In this document: piece after piece, positions 20,036 through 31,845 of the stretch
Numbering within the stretch: position 1 is the first letter of the stretch
How the letters are laid out: each line of letters begins with the position of its first letter
Assembly (NCBI GenBank): GCA_032622095.1
Contig: CP136064.1
Coordinates: 8,115,512 to 8,179,511 of the forward strand
Length of the DNA: 64,000 bases
Direction of reading: 5' to 3'
Origin: Siphonodentalium dalli
Lineage: Eukaryota > Mollusca > Scaphopoda > Gadilida > Siphonodentaliidae
Position numbers and translations under genes: made by a program
The notes under the pieces: model-generated
The model's database searches: none
What the model was told of the DNA's origin: nothing
Seen by the model: the letters and a program-made list of their open reading frames with translations, nothing else

Positions 20036-21232
20036 CTTCGTTTATTTACGATGGGTTATTGATCAAGTCTGCACTTGCATACGAGGAAGTTCCAAACAGG
20101 ATAACAACCAGGAGTATTACAGTGTAGCCTTGCTGGATCTATTCAAGAATACACGTTATGCAAACTTGACGGTTAATTAACATTCATTACGGAGTCCGGG
20201 TAGAATCGGGGTAGAAATCGGGTAGAATCCGGGTAGAATTCGCCTAGACCATTCCCGAAAACAAGCAAAACTGCGCAGTTTGTGTTGGAGTGAACACAGA
20301 TATAAGATGTGACAATATGTCACCCGTCATATCAAAACTAGTCGTAAGTCGAAACATATATTATTTGAGTTACGTGCTGCATGTTATGGAGTGTGATAAG
20401 ATCTTTACATAGGTCGCACACTTAATGTGTTGTTGCGGTCCAAAGTTATAGGATTTTGAATGTCAGCATAAACCGATTCCAGAGATAATCAGAGATAATC
20501 GCATTTAAGGACAAACAAATTAGCTAATTCTTAATATATATACACCACTCTATGTCCAAATTACAAAAGCACATTAATAGACTTCACTTTATGCTACTTT
20601 ATGTCGACAGAGTAGAACTATATACAAATGTGTTGGCATTTGTTTTATATATTTTATGTATTTACTCAGTATTAGAAATCCCGACTTACGACTGGTTTTG
20701 ATATGGCGGGTCACATATGTGAGATATTAAATAATTTTTCCTTTGTTTAATTTACATTTACGCAATACATGTACCGTTGATTAATAGCTAGGTTCAGCAA
20801 CACGTACGTATCCTGTAACCTGCTATGTCATTGTCAACGGGAGACACATGACTTGCGTGACTATTTAATCTACACATACACCGCCAAACAGTATAGAAGT
20901 GTTATTTCCAACGTGTAACATTCCGGACTTATAACAAAGAGGATTCATCTAATCTTCTGATAACCTAATGAGAGACCATCACTAAAAAGGCGGCGGGAGA
21001 ATGGGATTTGCCTGCGTGGGAAGATCTTACTTTGAGGGCAATTAAACGTATCGGTGGTCGCAGTGTGGACGCTGTCCTCACCGCCCTCTATTAATGACAA
21101 GTTTCTGTATTATATATATTTCTGTATTACAGGTGTATCAATTATTTTAAAAATATGATATTATTGACACTGTATAGAAATTACAATTTCGATTCATCGG
21201 CTGAGCTGAACCTGTGTCACACGAACATAACA
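20036..21232. other. No gene recognised; short repeats only
   Basis: A 'gggtagaatc' word is repeated five times at 20188-20240. 20678-20722 repeats 15634-15680. No coding frame is supportable. Confidence 0.4.
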
Positions 21233-21629
21233 ATAGAGACCTTTCGCAAAATCACGAATACGATTACGGATTTGGAAATATCCTGCCAGTATACGGCCAA
21301 AATTATATCTTTACGCACGGGGGTTCTTATGTGAGACGAAATATACCCAACTCAGTCTAATTATGTGCAGATGTATCAATGATTTGCCACCGGTCCTGCT
21401 TGGGACGCTCTAATAGTATCCGTGGGATGTATAACACACGGATAAGAAAATGGGATCTGAAAGAGGCACACATTAATTTTCCATTAAATATATGTGTAAC
21501 TGAATAAAGTGGGCCATATGCCGTCTCACCAATTAGCCATCGTAGGTAAATTGTGGTGGTATCGACCTTACTAGGACAATATATCCTATCCGTAATCGTA
21601 ATAGTGATTTTTTGCGAAAGGTCTCTATT
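21233..21629. mobile_element. 397-bp MITE with about 40-bp terminal inverted repeats
   Basis: Left end 'AATAGAGACCTTTCGCAAAA' continues to 'ATTACGGAT'; the right end is its reverse complement with a few changes ('...GCGAAAGGTCTCTATT'). A TA dinucleotide lies in both ends, so a Tc1/mariner-type TA target with a GAGACC terminus is possible. No transposase inside. Confidence 0.85.
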
Positions 21630-23624
21630 GGTCAAGCCACTGCTCATTAAGCATCATCCCTGATGAGGTTCTCAAATTCAGTATAATGATAATACGCTTT
21701 GTCCGAGCCCTTATATAACAAAAGAGGAGGGGTAGAAATCATTATGTGTAGGCATTGTCAATTATCATTATATGTAAATATGAACGATAAACGTTTTCGC
21801 AAACATTATATGCGAAATAAACACAACGATAAACCTGTCTACTTCACAAATTGCTAAACCCATTTAAATAGACAAGGATGTGCCCTTTCCGTCGATGCAT
21901 AGCACGTCCTCGTATGTTAATCCACCGTGTAGATATCGCGTTGTGGAAGAAACCACCCCGGCTTTCAGTGGGATTTACCCCTTCGAGCCAGATAAATATC
22001 GCACCAACCCTGCAAGGCGAACATCTTTCATGAGTTCCTATCGCGCGAAAGAAATAAGCGCCGCCGGGCATATCTGGTCGGGGTGGAAAAAATTGTTTTT
22101 CCGGGCACGTATGCCGGAGTGGGTGGGTGGTCGATAGGACCAACAAACAATTTTTTCCGCAACTCAAAAATATTTGTCCTGCAAATCTTTTTGACTGTTT
22201 TTGCAATGAGTTTGGCTTAAAACACATCTATATGTCAATATTAACATACATGACAAATTTCTTGATGATCAGACAAACAGTATAGCCTGTAGCCCATGCT
22301 AATGGATTGATTTTTGAAATCCAAGATGGCCGCTGGCAGCCATGCTTTGTTTTGGCCGAATGACCCCAAAATGACTCGTTCCTATTTACATGTCAATGTT
22401 AACATCCATGAATAATAGTATGCACAGAAATTCATATACAGCTGTTTACAGTGAATTTCCCCCCGCAAATCTCTGTTTTAGTGTTAAAAGGGGGTGGGTG
22501 TCCAAAAATGTTCGGAAAAAACTGCCGAAAACGGAAAACAAATTTGGACGCGGGGGTGGGTGGGTCCCAACAAGGATCGAAAGTCAAAAATCATCATACG
22601 TGCCTGCAATTTTTCCGACCCCCCCCCCCCCCCCCTCCTAGTCAACAGAGAAACGCAGGTTGTTTTTTTTAAATGCTTCTCGCCCTCGATGGCAGCGTAG
22701 GAAATACGACTAGGAGTCCATCCCCACATATGAGGACATCGCGGGCCAGGAAAGGATCAGACCTCACATGGGTATGTTGTCAGGTTGATGTTGGGGCTGA
22801 ATGAACTTGACCCTAAGATGACCTCGACCTCTGATAATCGACATCATGGCGAAATGGCTATATTTTGCAAGATATATATAGCGACATACGCGCTTATGAC
22901 AATATTCAGAGGCCCTATATATGCTAGGCTATGGTGATTTGATCAAACACATATTAACACAAGTAAACCATAGTAACCATGGTAACGCTATCTATGTCAT
23001 ATTATTAGGCATATCAAATATATTGAAATTGAGTCATATATAAAGTCATATATAACGTCATAATTCGGAAAGCCTGACTGCACAGCTAACTCGTGTAGTC
23101 TATGTGCGCCTATAGTTATACACAATTGACATATAATTCAACAGCGAATGTCTAACTACACCCCCCCCCCCCCCCCCCCATTGACCATCCTATCTTTCTG
23201 ACCTTTCTTAAATCTAACTATTCTCCTTTCATCCCATTGGTTACCTTTAATTCCCAAATCTTACCCCACCCCGCTCTTATCTTATCTCTTGCTATCTGTT
23301 GTTGAATGTAATCTATATTAAAATAACCACTAAGTTATCTAAAGTACAAACCAGAACAAAGTCCCGCCTGACTCGCCCGAACGGCCTTATGTAGTTCGGG
23401 AAATTTAAGCGATCTGGGAGAGGACTTACAAAAAATCCACAATAGGCTATTTGAAAAATGTCTGTAGCCACAATAGGCTATTTGAAAAATGTCTATATAG
23501 GTAATGCATATGTATATATACATGTAGTTGATTATATGTAATTGTTGTGTATATGTATCTATTATATATTTTGGAAGATCTGTGTGTGTGTCTGTGTGTG
23601 TGTGTTCGCGATGAACTCGAAAAC
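21630..23624. other. Non-coding DNA with C-tracts and short inverted repeats
   Basis: A 'gaaaaaattgtt' / 'aacaattttttcc' inverted pair lies at 22083-22160, and C tracts at about 22618-22636 and 23161-23179. 23430-23500 has a 36-bp direct duplication ('cacaataggctatttgaaaa'). Open frames on both strands around 21844-22227 are not recognised and I do not support them as genes. Confidence 0.4.
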
Positions 23625-24300
23625 GGCCGACCCGATTTCGATGAAACTTCGTATGTGGGGGTATTTTCGGCCGGGGGTGGCATGGGCCTATTAATTTGTC
23701 CGTGCGACGTGACATTGACCTTGAAATGGGGTCATTTCAAGGTCAAACGCCCGAATATCACGGGATTTCGATGAAACTTGGTATGTGGGGGTACCTTCGG
23801 CCGGAGAGTGGCATAAACCTATTAATTTGCCCGTGCGACGTGACCTTGACCTTGAAATCGGGTCATTTCAAGGTCAAACGCCCGAATATCACGGGATTTC
23901 GATGAAACTTGGTATGTGGGGGTACTTTCGTATGGGGAGTCTCATAAGCATATTCATTTGCCCGTGCGACGTGACCTTGACCTTGACCTTGAAATCGGGT
24001 CAATTCAAGGTCAAATCGCATATTTTGATGGCATTTCGACGAAATTGTATACATTGGGTTACTTTTGTCCACTGTGTGTTTTGGACGGGTCAAATCGTGA
24101 CCCCGACCTGACCTTGACCTTCAAAATGATCAATTCAAGGTCAAATCGGGTAAATCCGGATGGATTTAGACGGGTACTTTTGTCGGGTACTTTTGTTCGG
24201 GCAGTGTTTTGGACAGGTCAAATCGTGACCCCACTTGACCTTGGCCTTCAAAATAGACAATTTAAGGTCAAGCCCGGACGAAGTCGGGTCACCTTCTAGT
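23625..24300. repeat. 130-137-bp tandem repeat rich in TCAAGGTCA
   Basis: Unit landmarks: 'atttcgatgaaacttggtat' (23636, 23766, 23897, diverged at 24033), 'cccgtgcgacgtgacctt' and 'catttcaaggtcaaacgccc'. Later units are diverged but keep 'caaggtcaaatcg'. The repeat stays open in several frames and yields repetitive peptides such as 'TLTLKSGHFKVKRPNITGFR', which I regard as artefacts. The word TCAAGGTCA and its reverse TGACCTTGA appear at least ten times. Confidence 0.9.
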
Positions 24301-24508
24301 ATTATATATGTATATAGTATGTGCTTGGTGCGAAAACATATCAACACATTTTTAAAAATCGGACGTGCCAAACTAAAGTTATGATAATTATGAAATATGT
24401 ACACCCATACGTCACGTATGATGTGTTCACAAAGGGCGCATACTTTCCGATTGGTTGAAAGGTTCGTCGCCAAACATGCAACGGCCATTGCATTGATACA
24501 CCAATATG

Positions 24509-25036
24509 GAGACTAATCTCGGTATCCTAATGTAATTACACAGTCTAAAGGCATATCACAAACCTATAAATCGCGACCTAATGTAATTACACAGTCTAAA
24601 GGCATATCACAAACCTATAAATCGCGACCTAATGTAATTACACAGTCTAAAGGCGCATCACAAACCTATAAATCGCAACTAATGTAATTACACAGTCTAA
24701 AGGCGCATCACAAACCTATAAATCGCGACCTAATGTAATTACACAGTCTAAAGGCGCATCAAAAACCTATAAATCGCAACTAATGTAATTACACAGTCTA
24801 AAGGCGCATCACAAACCTATAAATCGCGACCTAATGTAATTACACAGTCTAAAGGCGCATCACCAACCTATAAATCGCAACTAATGTAATTACACAGTTT
24901 AAAGGCATATCACAAACCTATAGATCGCGACCTAATGTAATTACACAGTCTAAAGGCATATCACAAACCTATAAATCGCGAAGCTATGCCATTAGACTGT
25001 GTAATTACATTAGGAAACCGAGATTATTCCTTATAA
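24509..25036. mobile_element. TIR element with internally amplified 52-bp repeat
   Basis: The left end '(gga)ctaatctcggtatcctaa' joins directly to 'tgtaattacacagtctaaag'; the right end (about 24986-25036) is the reverse complement. Between them the 52-bp unit 'cctaatgtaattacacagtc...aaacctataaatcgcg' is repeated nine times. The unit contains the inner half of the terminal repeat itself. Two unit variants (gcatatc and gcgcatc) alternate in blocks. Confidence 0.85.
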
Positions 25037-25200
25037 TTATGCCATTGATTGTTAAATATTGATTTTAAAAACATATTCGCCCTTAAAATACGATTGAAAC
25101 AGGGAACTATATTTTCTCAAATAACGGACCGAAAGAGATTCACCGTCCGAACAGGATCTGTGACGACTTGAGCCGAAAACAATCTCCCCATTCCCGTCCG

Positions 25201-25463
25201 AATAATATCGATCCATATGCAGATCGAGCGGGGAATAATATCGATCCATATGCAGATCGAGCGGGGAATAATATCGATCCATATGCAGATCGAGCGGGGA
25301 ATAATATCGATCCATATGCAGATCGAGCGGGGAATAATATCGATCCATATGCAGATCGATCGGGGAATAATATCGATCCATATGCAGATCGAGCGCGAAT
25401 AATATCGATCCATATGCAGATCGAGCGGGGAATAATATCGATCCATATGCAGATCGAGCGGGT
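25201..25463. repeat. 33-bp tandem repeat, 8 units
   Basis: Unit contains 'aataatatcgatccatatgc' and 'agatcgagcgggg'. The period is a multiple of three and stop-free in several frames, so it simulates peptides ('NNIDPYADRAG' on plus). One unit has a 2-bp deletion near 25393. 'ATCGAT' and 'CATATG' palindromes make each unit partly self-complementary. Confidence 0.95.
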
Positions 25464-25584
25464 TTTTTCCCGAACGTATGTCAAGGACGAAACAAAACAT
25501 TAATAAACTTTTGATGAAAATTAAACATTATTAGCAGGAATTTTGGAAGAGGAAAACATGCAGTTAGGCGGGGTGTGACTAATT

Positions 25585-26400
25585 ACCGCCCGGGGACCGT
25601 CCGGGGACCGCCCGGGGACCACCCGGGGACCGCCGGGACCGCCCGGGCGCTCCCACGGGCCCGTGGACACTATATCTCGACGTTATAACGTAGCGACATA
25701 CCACCTGAGGGCAACCTAGAAATTTTTACTTGCTCGCTCGTCTCCGGTCGGTGATATTAACCCCACAAATGCCGATATTGGCTAAGAGAGCACGGGTGAA
25801 TACGGGTGTCTTCGTGTGTTTCATACAGTGTAATTTGGTGATGCGTGGTAATGCAATACACATGAGTGTGAATTCCATATATTGACTCGTTGACGCGTCC
25901 ACGGCCGATGTTATTAACCCCTCAATATCCGGTAAAATAATATATAAACAAAAAGAGCCCGAAACCGCCCGGGCCCGCCCGGGCGCCCCGATGGGCCCAT
26001 GGACACTATATATATCTCGACGTTATAACGTAGCGACATACCCCACGAGGTCAACCTAGAAAATTTACTCGCTCGCTTTACTCCGGTCGGTGTTATTAAC
26101 CCCTCAAAATCCTGTAAAATAGTATATAAACAAAAAGAGCCCGGGACCGCCCGGGCGCCCCCATGGGCCCGTGGACACTATATATCGACGAGATAACGTA
26201 GCGACATGCCCCACAAGGTCAACATAGAAAATGTTAATCGCTCGCTCGACTCCGGTCGGTGTTATTAAACCCTCAAAATCCATAAAATACTATATAAACA
26301 AAAAGAGCACGGGACAGCCCGAGCGGGCCCATGGGCCCGTGGACACCATATTTCGACGTTATAGCGTAGCGACATACCACATAATCTACCCCACAACGTA
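25585..26400. repeat. GC-rich repeat block with about 165-bp units
   Basis: Opens with 'cccggggaccg' words (25590-25650). Units of about 165-175 bp contain 'gcccgtggacactatat', 'acgtagcgacatacc', 'tccggtcggtgttattaa' and 'tatataaacaaaaagagc' (three to four copies). The 25740-25920 part is homologous, in reverse, to 36240-36370. Confidence 0.85.
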
Positions 26401-26916
26401 ATATCGTGTGATTGGTCGGTAAGTAAATTAAGTATACGGGTTTCCAGTATCACAAATACTCTCTTCGTTATCTTGATCGTTATTGTCTAGCATCAAGAAG
26501 ATTTTGGGATTACGACCATTTTCGATTGCAATAAAAACACGGAAACCTCATCGCAAATCTCCACTGTTGTCACGAGATTCCCTGTTGGTCTTCCTTAAGT
26601 GTTATGAAAACACAGTTTCGGTTTAAATCCACCAATATGTCTTTTGATTATTGTGAAGTGGTCAATGTATACAATATAACAATTACGATACCGTTTTATT
26701 GCTAACTGATATTAACACGTTCTCCCATCTGCCGCGGCTCTCTTCATACAAGCAGTTGCTGTCGAAATCAACATAATTACACCCGCTCAAAATATAAAAA
26801 TTATAGGTGTAAAGTTATTAATTTTTATTGGAAACTTTCAACAAAATTGCGATATTTACGATCAGAGACGAATATTTATGATGATATGGTATTTTGCGGA
26901 ATTTTGTGGGGGTTAA
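26401..26916. other. No gene recognised
   Basis: AT-rich sequence. The last bases before the next element ('tattttgcgg...tttgtggggg') belong to the repeat into which MITE copy b inserted. Confidence 0.4.
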
Positions 26917-27308
26917 CCCTTTACCCAACAGAAGGGCCCTGTGCCAATGCATTCTCTTATATATGCGAGTCGACCATAGGTCGCCTCGCATATATAAGAG
27001 AATGCATTGGCTTAACACATTAAAAATTATAAAATTGTTAAAGAATGTAAGAAAAAATTGTAAAAAGTGTTAAAAAAAGATTTTTTTTAGGCCAATGCAT
27101 TCTCTTATATATGCGAGGCGACCTATGGTCGACTCGCATATATAAGAGAATGCATTGGCACAGGGCATAACTGTAACTATCACAATGTGGACAAGGAGCC
27201 GGTTCCAATGATATCCATATTTGTATGGTTCTATTGAGACAGACCGAAGATATTTTAGGCTGTTGAAGCTTTATTTGGCCGGTTTTGGCCGGTTTGTTGG
27301 GTAAAGGG
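26917..27308 (+). mobile_element. piggyBac-like MITE, copy b (392 bp)
   Basis: TTAA at 26913-26916 and 27309-27312. Termini 'CCCTTTACCCAACA' and 'TGTTGGGTAAAGGG' are perfect inverted repeats, and the CCCTTT start plus TTAA target match piggyBac-type ends. Two palindromes ('gcattctcttatatatgcga' type) lie at about 26945-27011 and 27092-27159, joined by an AT-rich linker, then a third module 'ggctgttgaagctttatttg...ggccggttttggccgg'. No ORF of transposase size. Confidence 0.95.
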
Positions 27309-27500
27309 TTAATAACATCGGCCGTGGACGCGTCAGCGAGTCAATATTTGGAAGTTACTATCAGGTGGTATTAGACAGGTGCAGCTCAAAAATTATGGAA
27401 CGTTTTTTTTTTTTGGTCAAACTGTTCTATAGTGGTTATCATACTGGAGGTTATACTAAATAAAATCAGACTCGGGGCCACCTGGGAAATCACCTGGAAT
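27309..27500 (-). repeat. Right flank of the repeat interrupted by MITE b
   Basis: 'taataacatcggccgtggac' and the following bases are the exact reverse complement of 25877-25917. 27365-27500 ('attatggaacgttttttttt', 'aggttatactaaataaaatc') is the reverse complement of 36130-36235. So this is a copy of the 36-kb fold-back family in opposite orientation. Confidence 0.75.
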
Positions 27501-27781
27501 ACGAGATATGAATCGATGACGATTATTTAATGTTTTTATTACGGCGCACCATACAGAACAGGAGAGTAACCCAATAACGTTATCAACGTGATTGCGGTTC
27601 GCAAAATATTCAATGTTTGTCTAGCAAAAGTAGCTGCAACCAGGTATCTGTAACTGGGAAGAGGTATCTGTAACTGGGAAGCACTGTATTGACGAATGCT
27701 AACTAGTCGTGGAAGAGAGTTTTCTCAAGGGAGATAATTGTCCGTCGCGCAATGATTGCCTAGCAAAAGTAGCTGCTCTCA
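27501..27781. other. No gene recognised; short duplications
   Basis: Contains a tandem 'aggtatctgtaactgggaag' duplication (27635-27680) and a repeated 'ctagcaaaagtagctgc' (27621, 27760). Confidence 0.5.
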
Positions 27782-28229
27782 AGGTTACAGTGAAGTAATT
27801 ATTTCCCATAGGCCTCAGTGTTAACATAAAATGACCTGCAGCCCTGACTATCCACGAATTGTGATAAATGAGTACACGGTCACCAGGATTGGCATCTGCG
27901 CAAAGTTTCTGCATGAAAAAAATCATATCGTCGTGCATGGAATGTACCTTTAAATTTGGGATTTATAATCGAGAGTCAGAATTGCATGAAACAAAATTGA
28001 CATTTTTTACCTCACACCAAAAAAAATCAATTTAGGAACCACGTGCTTTACAATGTGCCAATGTTTTGTTTGGAGTCTGAAATTTCAAGAGGAGTGATTG
28101 CATGTATTTTATATGTTTAAATATCGAAACTACTATTAACCAACCAGAGCCCAGAATTGTTTTTTAATTCTCTCCTGCATCCAAAATCCGTTGGAGGGCG
28201 CCACCAATCGAATTACTTCACTGTAACCT
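27782..28229. mobile_element. 448-bp MITE with 18-19-bp terminal inverted repeats
   Basis: Left 'AGGTTACAGTGAAGTAATT', right 'AATTACTTCACTGTAACCT', a perfect match. No target duplication could be read with certainty and there is no coding content. Confidence 0.75.
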
Positions 28230-29223
28230 AAAGTGACAGCAGCGTCAATGACATGCCATCTGAAAATGACACAAATCGGTCCCTGGACTCTTCACATTTG
28301 AAAATAAAATACAAAATCTCTATCCATGACTTTGTTTTCGTCTTATTAACCCTTTCCTGACCCCACCCCTGTTTACAATTGAAACACAAAATATCTTAAA
28401 ATGAACACGAAATGTCACCATGTGAGGTCCATGTCGATAAAGTAAACGATGGTAGCATATATACCCATCATTGGTGTTATAGCTGACCGATTTCTCTCTG
28501 AGAAAATATGGACGATGGCTCGCCTGATAAACATGGACACACTGGAGCTTGAATTGGGCGCACTTGACAAATTCTGAGTCCTGGTAAAGGAAATTTTGGC
28601 ATAAAACTGAAGTTTTGCGTGCAGCAGAATTATTCTGTGCCTACATGTATGTGCATCTCTCTCAACAAATCTACGGAAAGCCGTTTCGTTCTAAATGCTA
28701 ACTAATACTACGTTCTATGTAATGTGTGGTGCTTCGTTGTTCTACTCTCGTGTAACTGTATTTATGGTCTGCATTCGTTTATGTTATATTTATGTTTTAT
28801 TTACGCAGAACTGGTTGCTGTCATTAATTTTCGGACATATAGGGGTCCATAATTTGTTATTTGTTCACATTGACCCAACTACATCGATACCGATTGCATT
28901 AATCATCATTTTTGTGTTACTTTTCATTTTATATGCGATTAATTCGAGGCAGGTTTGTTTTTAATTTCTAGAAACAGGAGGCAAACTGAATAAAACGGTG
29001 GTATTGACTGCTCGATGCTGTAGTTCACCAATATTATTCTAGCATTGGTCATCACGGAATCACATACAATGACAAGGGGTAATTACGGTAAATAAACCTC
29101 CAGATTAGTAACAAATCGGTAGTATTCTTGAGATATAGCACGCTTTTTTCCGTGACGGAAACACACCGTAAGCCTACCAAAAATTCCGAAAACGTAGTAA
29201 CAGAAACCAGTTCAGCGATAGTT
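28230..29223. other. No gene supported
   Basis: An 89-residue hydrophobic frame (28695-28964, ATG start) could be drawn here, but it has no recognisable motif and sits among repeats, so I leave it uncalled. Confidence 0.35.
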
Positions 29224-29660
29224 AAAGGCACGGGCAGCGTTCGTTCCAGAAATATTCATATTTGTTCAAATCGCCATCAACAGAAGGAATGTTAAAATAT
29301 TTATAGATTTGTTCATATGCCAAACATAATAAGCGCGTAAATGGTATATTGTCGTCAAGGCATACGATGGTGTACGTAAACAAGAGCATGCTCGTGTAAC
29401 ATAAGTTACAGCGCAATTACATTGGTTAATCACACACAAACTTATATAAACGCTCTTTATTATTTCCATATCAGGAAAACAGTAACAAATAACGCTCTTT
29501 ATGTTTACCATATCCGGATCTAAACACAAGCCAGGTTCTGTAACGGTTTTTGCGTTTGTTTACATAGCAAAGGAAAAACATTTGACAATAACATACTGTT
29601 TATGCTATATTTCTACAAAGTCTGTCTATATTTTACTATTATTTCTGTTGGCAAGGCACC
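29224..29660. mobile_element. 0.43-kb dispersed repeat, copy 2
   Basis: Homologous over its length to 1290-1722 (which lies inside LINE A), same orientation, more diverged in the middle. Shared words include 'aacgctctttat' twice and 'catactgtttatgc'. Confidence 0.7.
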
Positions 29661-29931
29661 TGGGTATTAACTGTGTATTAACTTCTAAAATTCACGCACC
29701 GAACAAGTCCATAATGTGTCTTTAACTGCATGTTCAAGATGTTAACCAGTTTTATTCTTGTTTGATGTAATTTTGACTTGCCTGACAAACATCAAGAACA
29801 TGTTAAAACTTCACCTGCATCTGCGTTGAACTTTGTTCACTATACACATTATAATGGCAGTGTACTTACACTGAAATTTAGAAAAAAATTATCAGTAGAT
29901 TTCACATGAATGGAGCACTCAGACTAATTAA

Positions 29932-30323
29932 CCCGTTACCCAACAGAATGGCCCTGTGCCAATGCATTCTCTTATATATGCGAGTCGACCATAGGTCGCC
30001 TCGCATATATAAGAGAATGCATTGGCTTAACACATTAAAGATTATAAAATTGTTAAAGAATGTAAGAAAAAATGGTAAAAAGTGTTAAAAAAAGATTTTT
30101 TTTAGGCCAATGCATTCTCTTATATATGCGAGGCGACCTATGGTCGACTCGCATATATAAGAGAATGCATTGGCACAGGGCATAACTGTAACTATCACAA
30201 TGTGCTCAATGAGCCGGTTCCAATGATACCCATATGTGTATGGTTCTATTGAGACAGACCGAAGATATTTTAGGCTGTTGAAGCTTTATTTGGCCGGTTT
30301 TGGCCGGTTTGTTGGGTAAAGGG
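29932..30323 (+). mobile_element. piggyBac-like MITE, copy c (392 bp)
   Basis: TTAA at 29928-29931 and 30324-30327. Left terminus 'CCCGTTACCCAACA' (one change), right 'TGTTGGGTAAAGGG'. Differs from copy b at only a handful of positions (for example 'gctcaatgagccgg' for 'gacaaggagccgg'), so the two spread recently. Confidence 0.95.
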
Positions 30324-31087
30324 TTAAAAGATGACGAAGCATGTTCTTTAGAAATATACACACTCAAACAGACTCAAACGCAAAATTAGTTCACAAGGTA
30401 AAACTATTTTTTTACAGACACTGGGCGGTAAGGCGTAATTCCGTTAAAAAATTATAAAATCCATTAGTCGTATATAGTAAAACGAGTAAGTGCAATTTGT
30501 CCAATTCCGTACACTTTATCATCGAGATGATCAGATTCGGTGTATAATATATTGTCCCAGTTTAACATATTTCACTCAAATATGACACCGGGATGTTTAG
30601 CTGGAAGTTAAACTTACGGGGAATTATATACCGATAGCAGTCTACAGCGCAAATAACATTTTTGAATTTTATCTCGAGTCTAGGTTGTTGCTTGTGGACT
30701 CATGGACTAATTCGGGAGATATTATAAACGAGACAATGGTAACAGGTAAGAGCGTGATATATACATGTATATATATAATGCAGGCATTTCTTGGCAAATA
30801 AGCCAAACTTAAAGATGCAATGACCATAAAACCATCATCTGTTCGTTTTCCATACCGCAACAAAAATTAAACCGGACACAAGATCCCATGGATGTGATAT
30901 TTTGATAGCCATATGCCGACTATCCAAAGATGAAGTTTTAACACGTTTTGATTTATTTGTCAGCCTGGCAAACAAATCAATGATCGCTTCTTATAAAGAG
31001 CGTCCAATTTTCGCCGACCAAATGTGTTAGGTTATAAAGAGCGTTCTCAGTTGGAACCTTTTGTACTTATTTTCAGAGTAAAACTTA
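30324..31087. other. No gene recognised
   Basis: AT-rich. Two copies of 'ttataaagagcgt' lie at 30991 and 31034; this word also marks the 0.43-kb repeats and resembles the arms of the 59-kb palindrome array. Confidence 0.4.
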
Positions 31088-31089
31088 TA

Positions 31090-31845
31090 CCTTAATCGTA
31101 TTTAAATTCGCACAGTGCTATTTTTCACGCACTCATCGGTGTGCGAATTTAAAACCGAGCGAAACATAGTACACTCCTGGGTTTATAGCGAACCACAGGG
31201 GAAAGCAGATGTATATGTTGATGAGTTACATACATTACGGAAGGCTGGACTGAATATAGACAAATATACCTCTTTTATACGGCTATATATTACATGCGGG
31301 TGAACAACATCAAAATCATTACTCATAATTATCCAAAGCAACAAATTATGGTAACATCGACGGTGTTGAAATACTTGTAAGAAATATACATGTGCCAGGC
31401 CTAATGTGCACGAAAGTACGCAACCTGTTATCAACGCTCCATGAAGTGACACCATGACCAAACAGACTGAATTATTTATGCCAAAACAACCCTCAACCAA
31501 GTGTTGATTTTTTTCTGAAGTCAGCTGCCTAGTATGTGGCTGTTGTTTTACTTCTTTCGAGTTTATTCCAATGATGTCTTTAACTATTTCAATTGAGTTT
31601 CACTGAGAATAAGTATTTGGAGCATATTATGATATAAACACACATATTGACAACAGATTGATGATGCAGTCATGTTTTACATGTACGGTGTGAATCCGTC
31701 GTTATTGTGATTAATATACACATATATTTTCAGGAACGATTAAGAACTAAAACCGTCACCAGATCCAAAACCTCTAGGAAAATATTGTGCGCGAATTCAA
31801 AACCAAGCTAAATATATAGTACCGCGAATTTAAATAGTAGTAAGG
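31090..31845. mobile_element. TA-flanked 756-bp element, Tc1/mariner-like ends
   Basis: Left 'CCTTAATCGTATTTAAATTCGC' region and right reverse complement 'CCTTACTACTATTTAAATTCGC', each flanked by TA (31088-31089, 31846-31847). Subterminal 'gcgaatttaaaaccgagcga' near 31143 recurs as 'gcgaattcaaaaccaagcta' near 31792. No transposase recognised. Confidence 0.55.

Noticed and set aside
21844-22227. Overlapping frames on both strands (85 and 127 residues)
   Set aside because: Local GC rise removes stops on both strands; no domain or codon periodicity is evident.
23696-24299. Several overlapping frames of 69-127 residues
   Set aside because: They are translations of a 130-bp tandem repeat in different frames; the peptides repeat with the DNA.
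25052-25503. Frames with 11-residue repeats on both strands
   Set aside because: Artefact of a 33-bp tandem repeat lacking stops in several frames.
28695-28964. 89-residue hydrophobic frame with an ATG
   Set aside because: AT-rich sequence gives hydrophobic frames by chance; no homology or context supports it.
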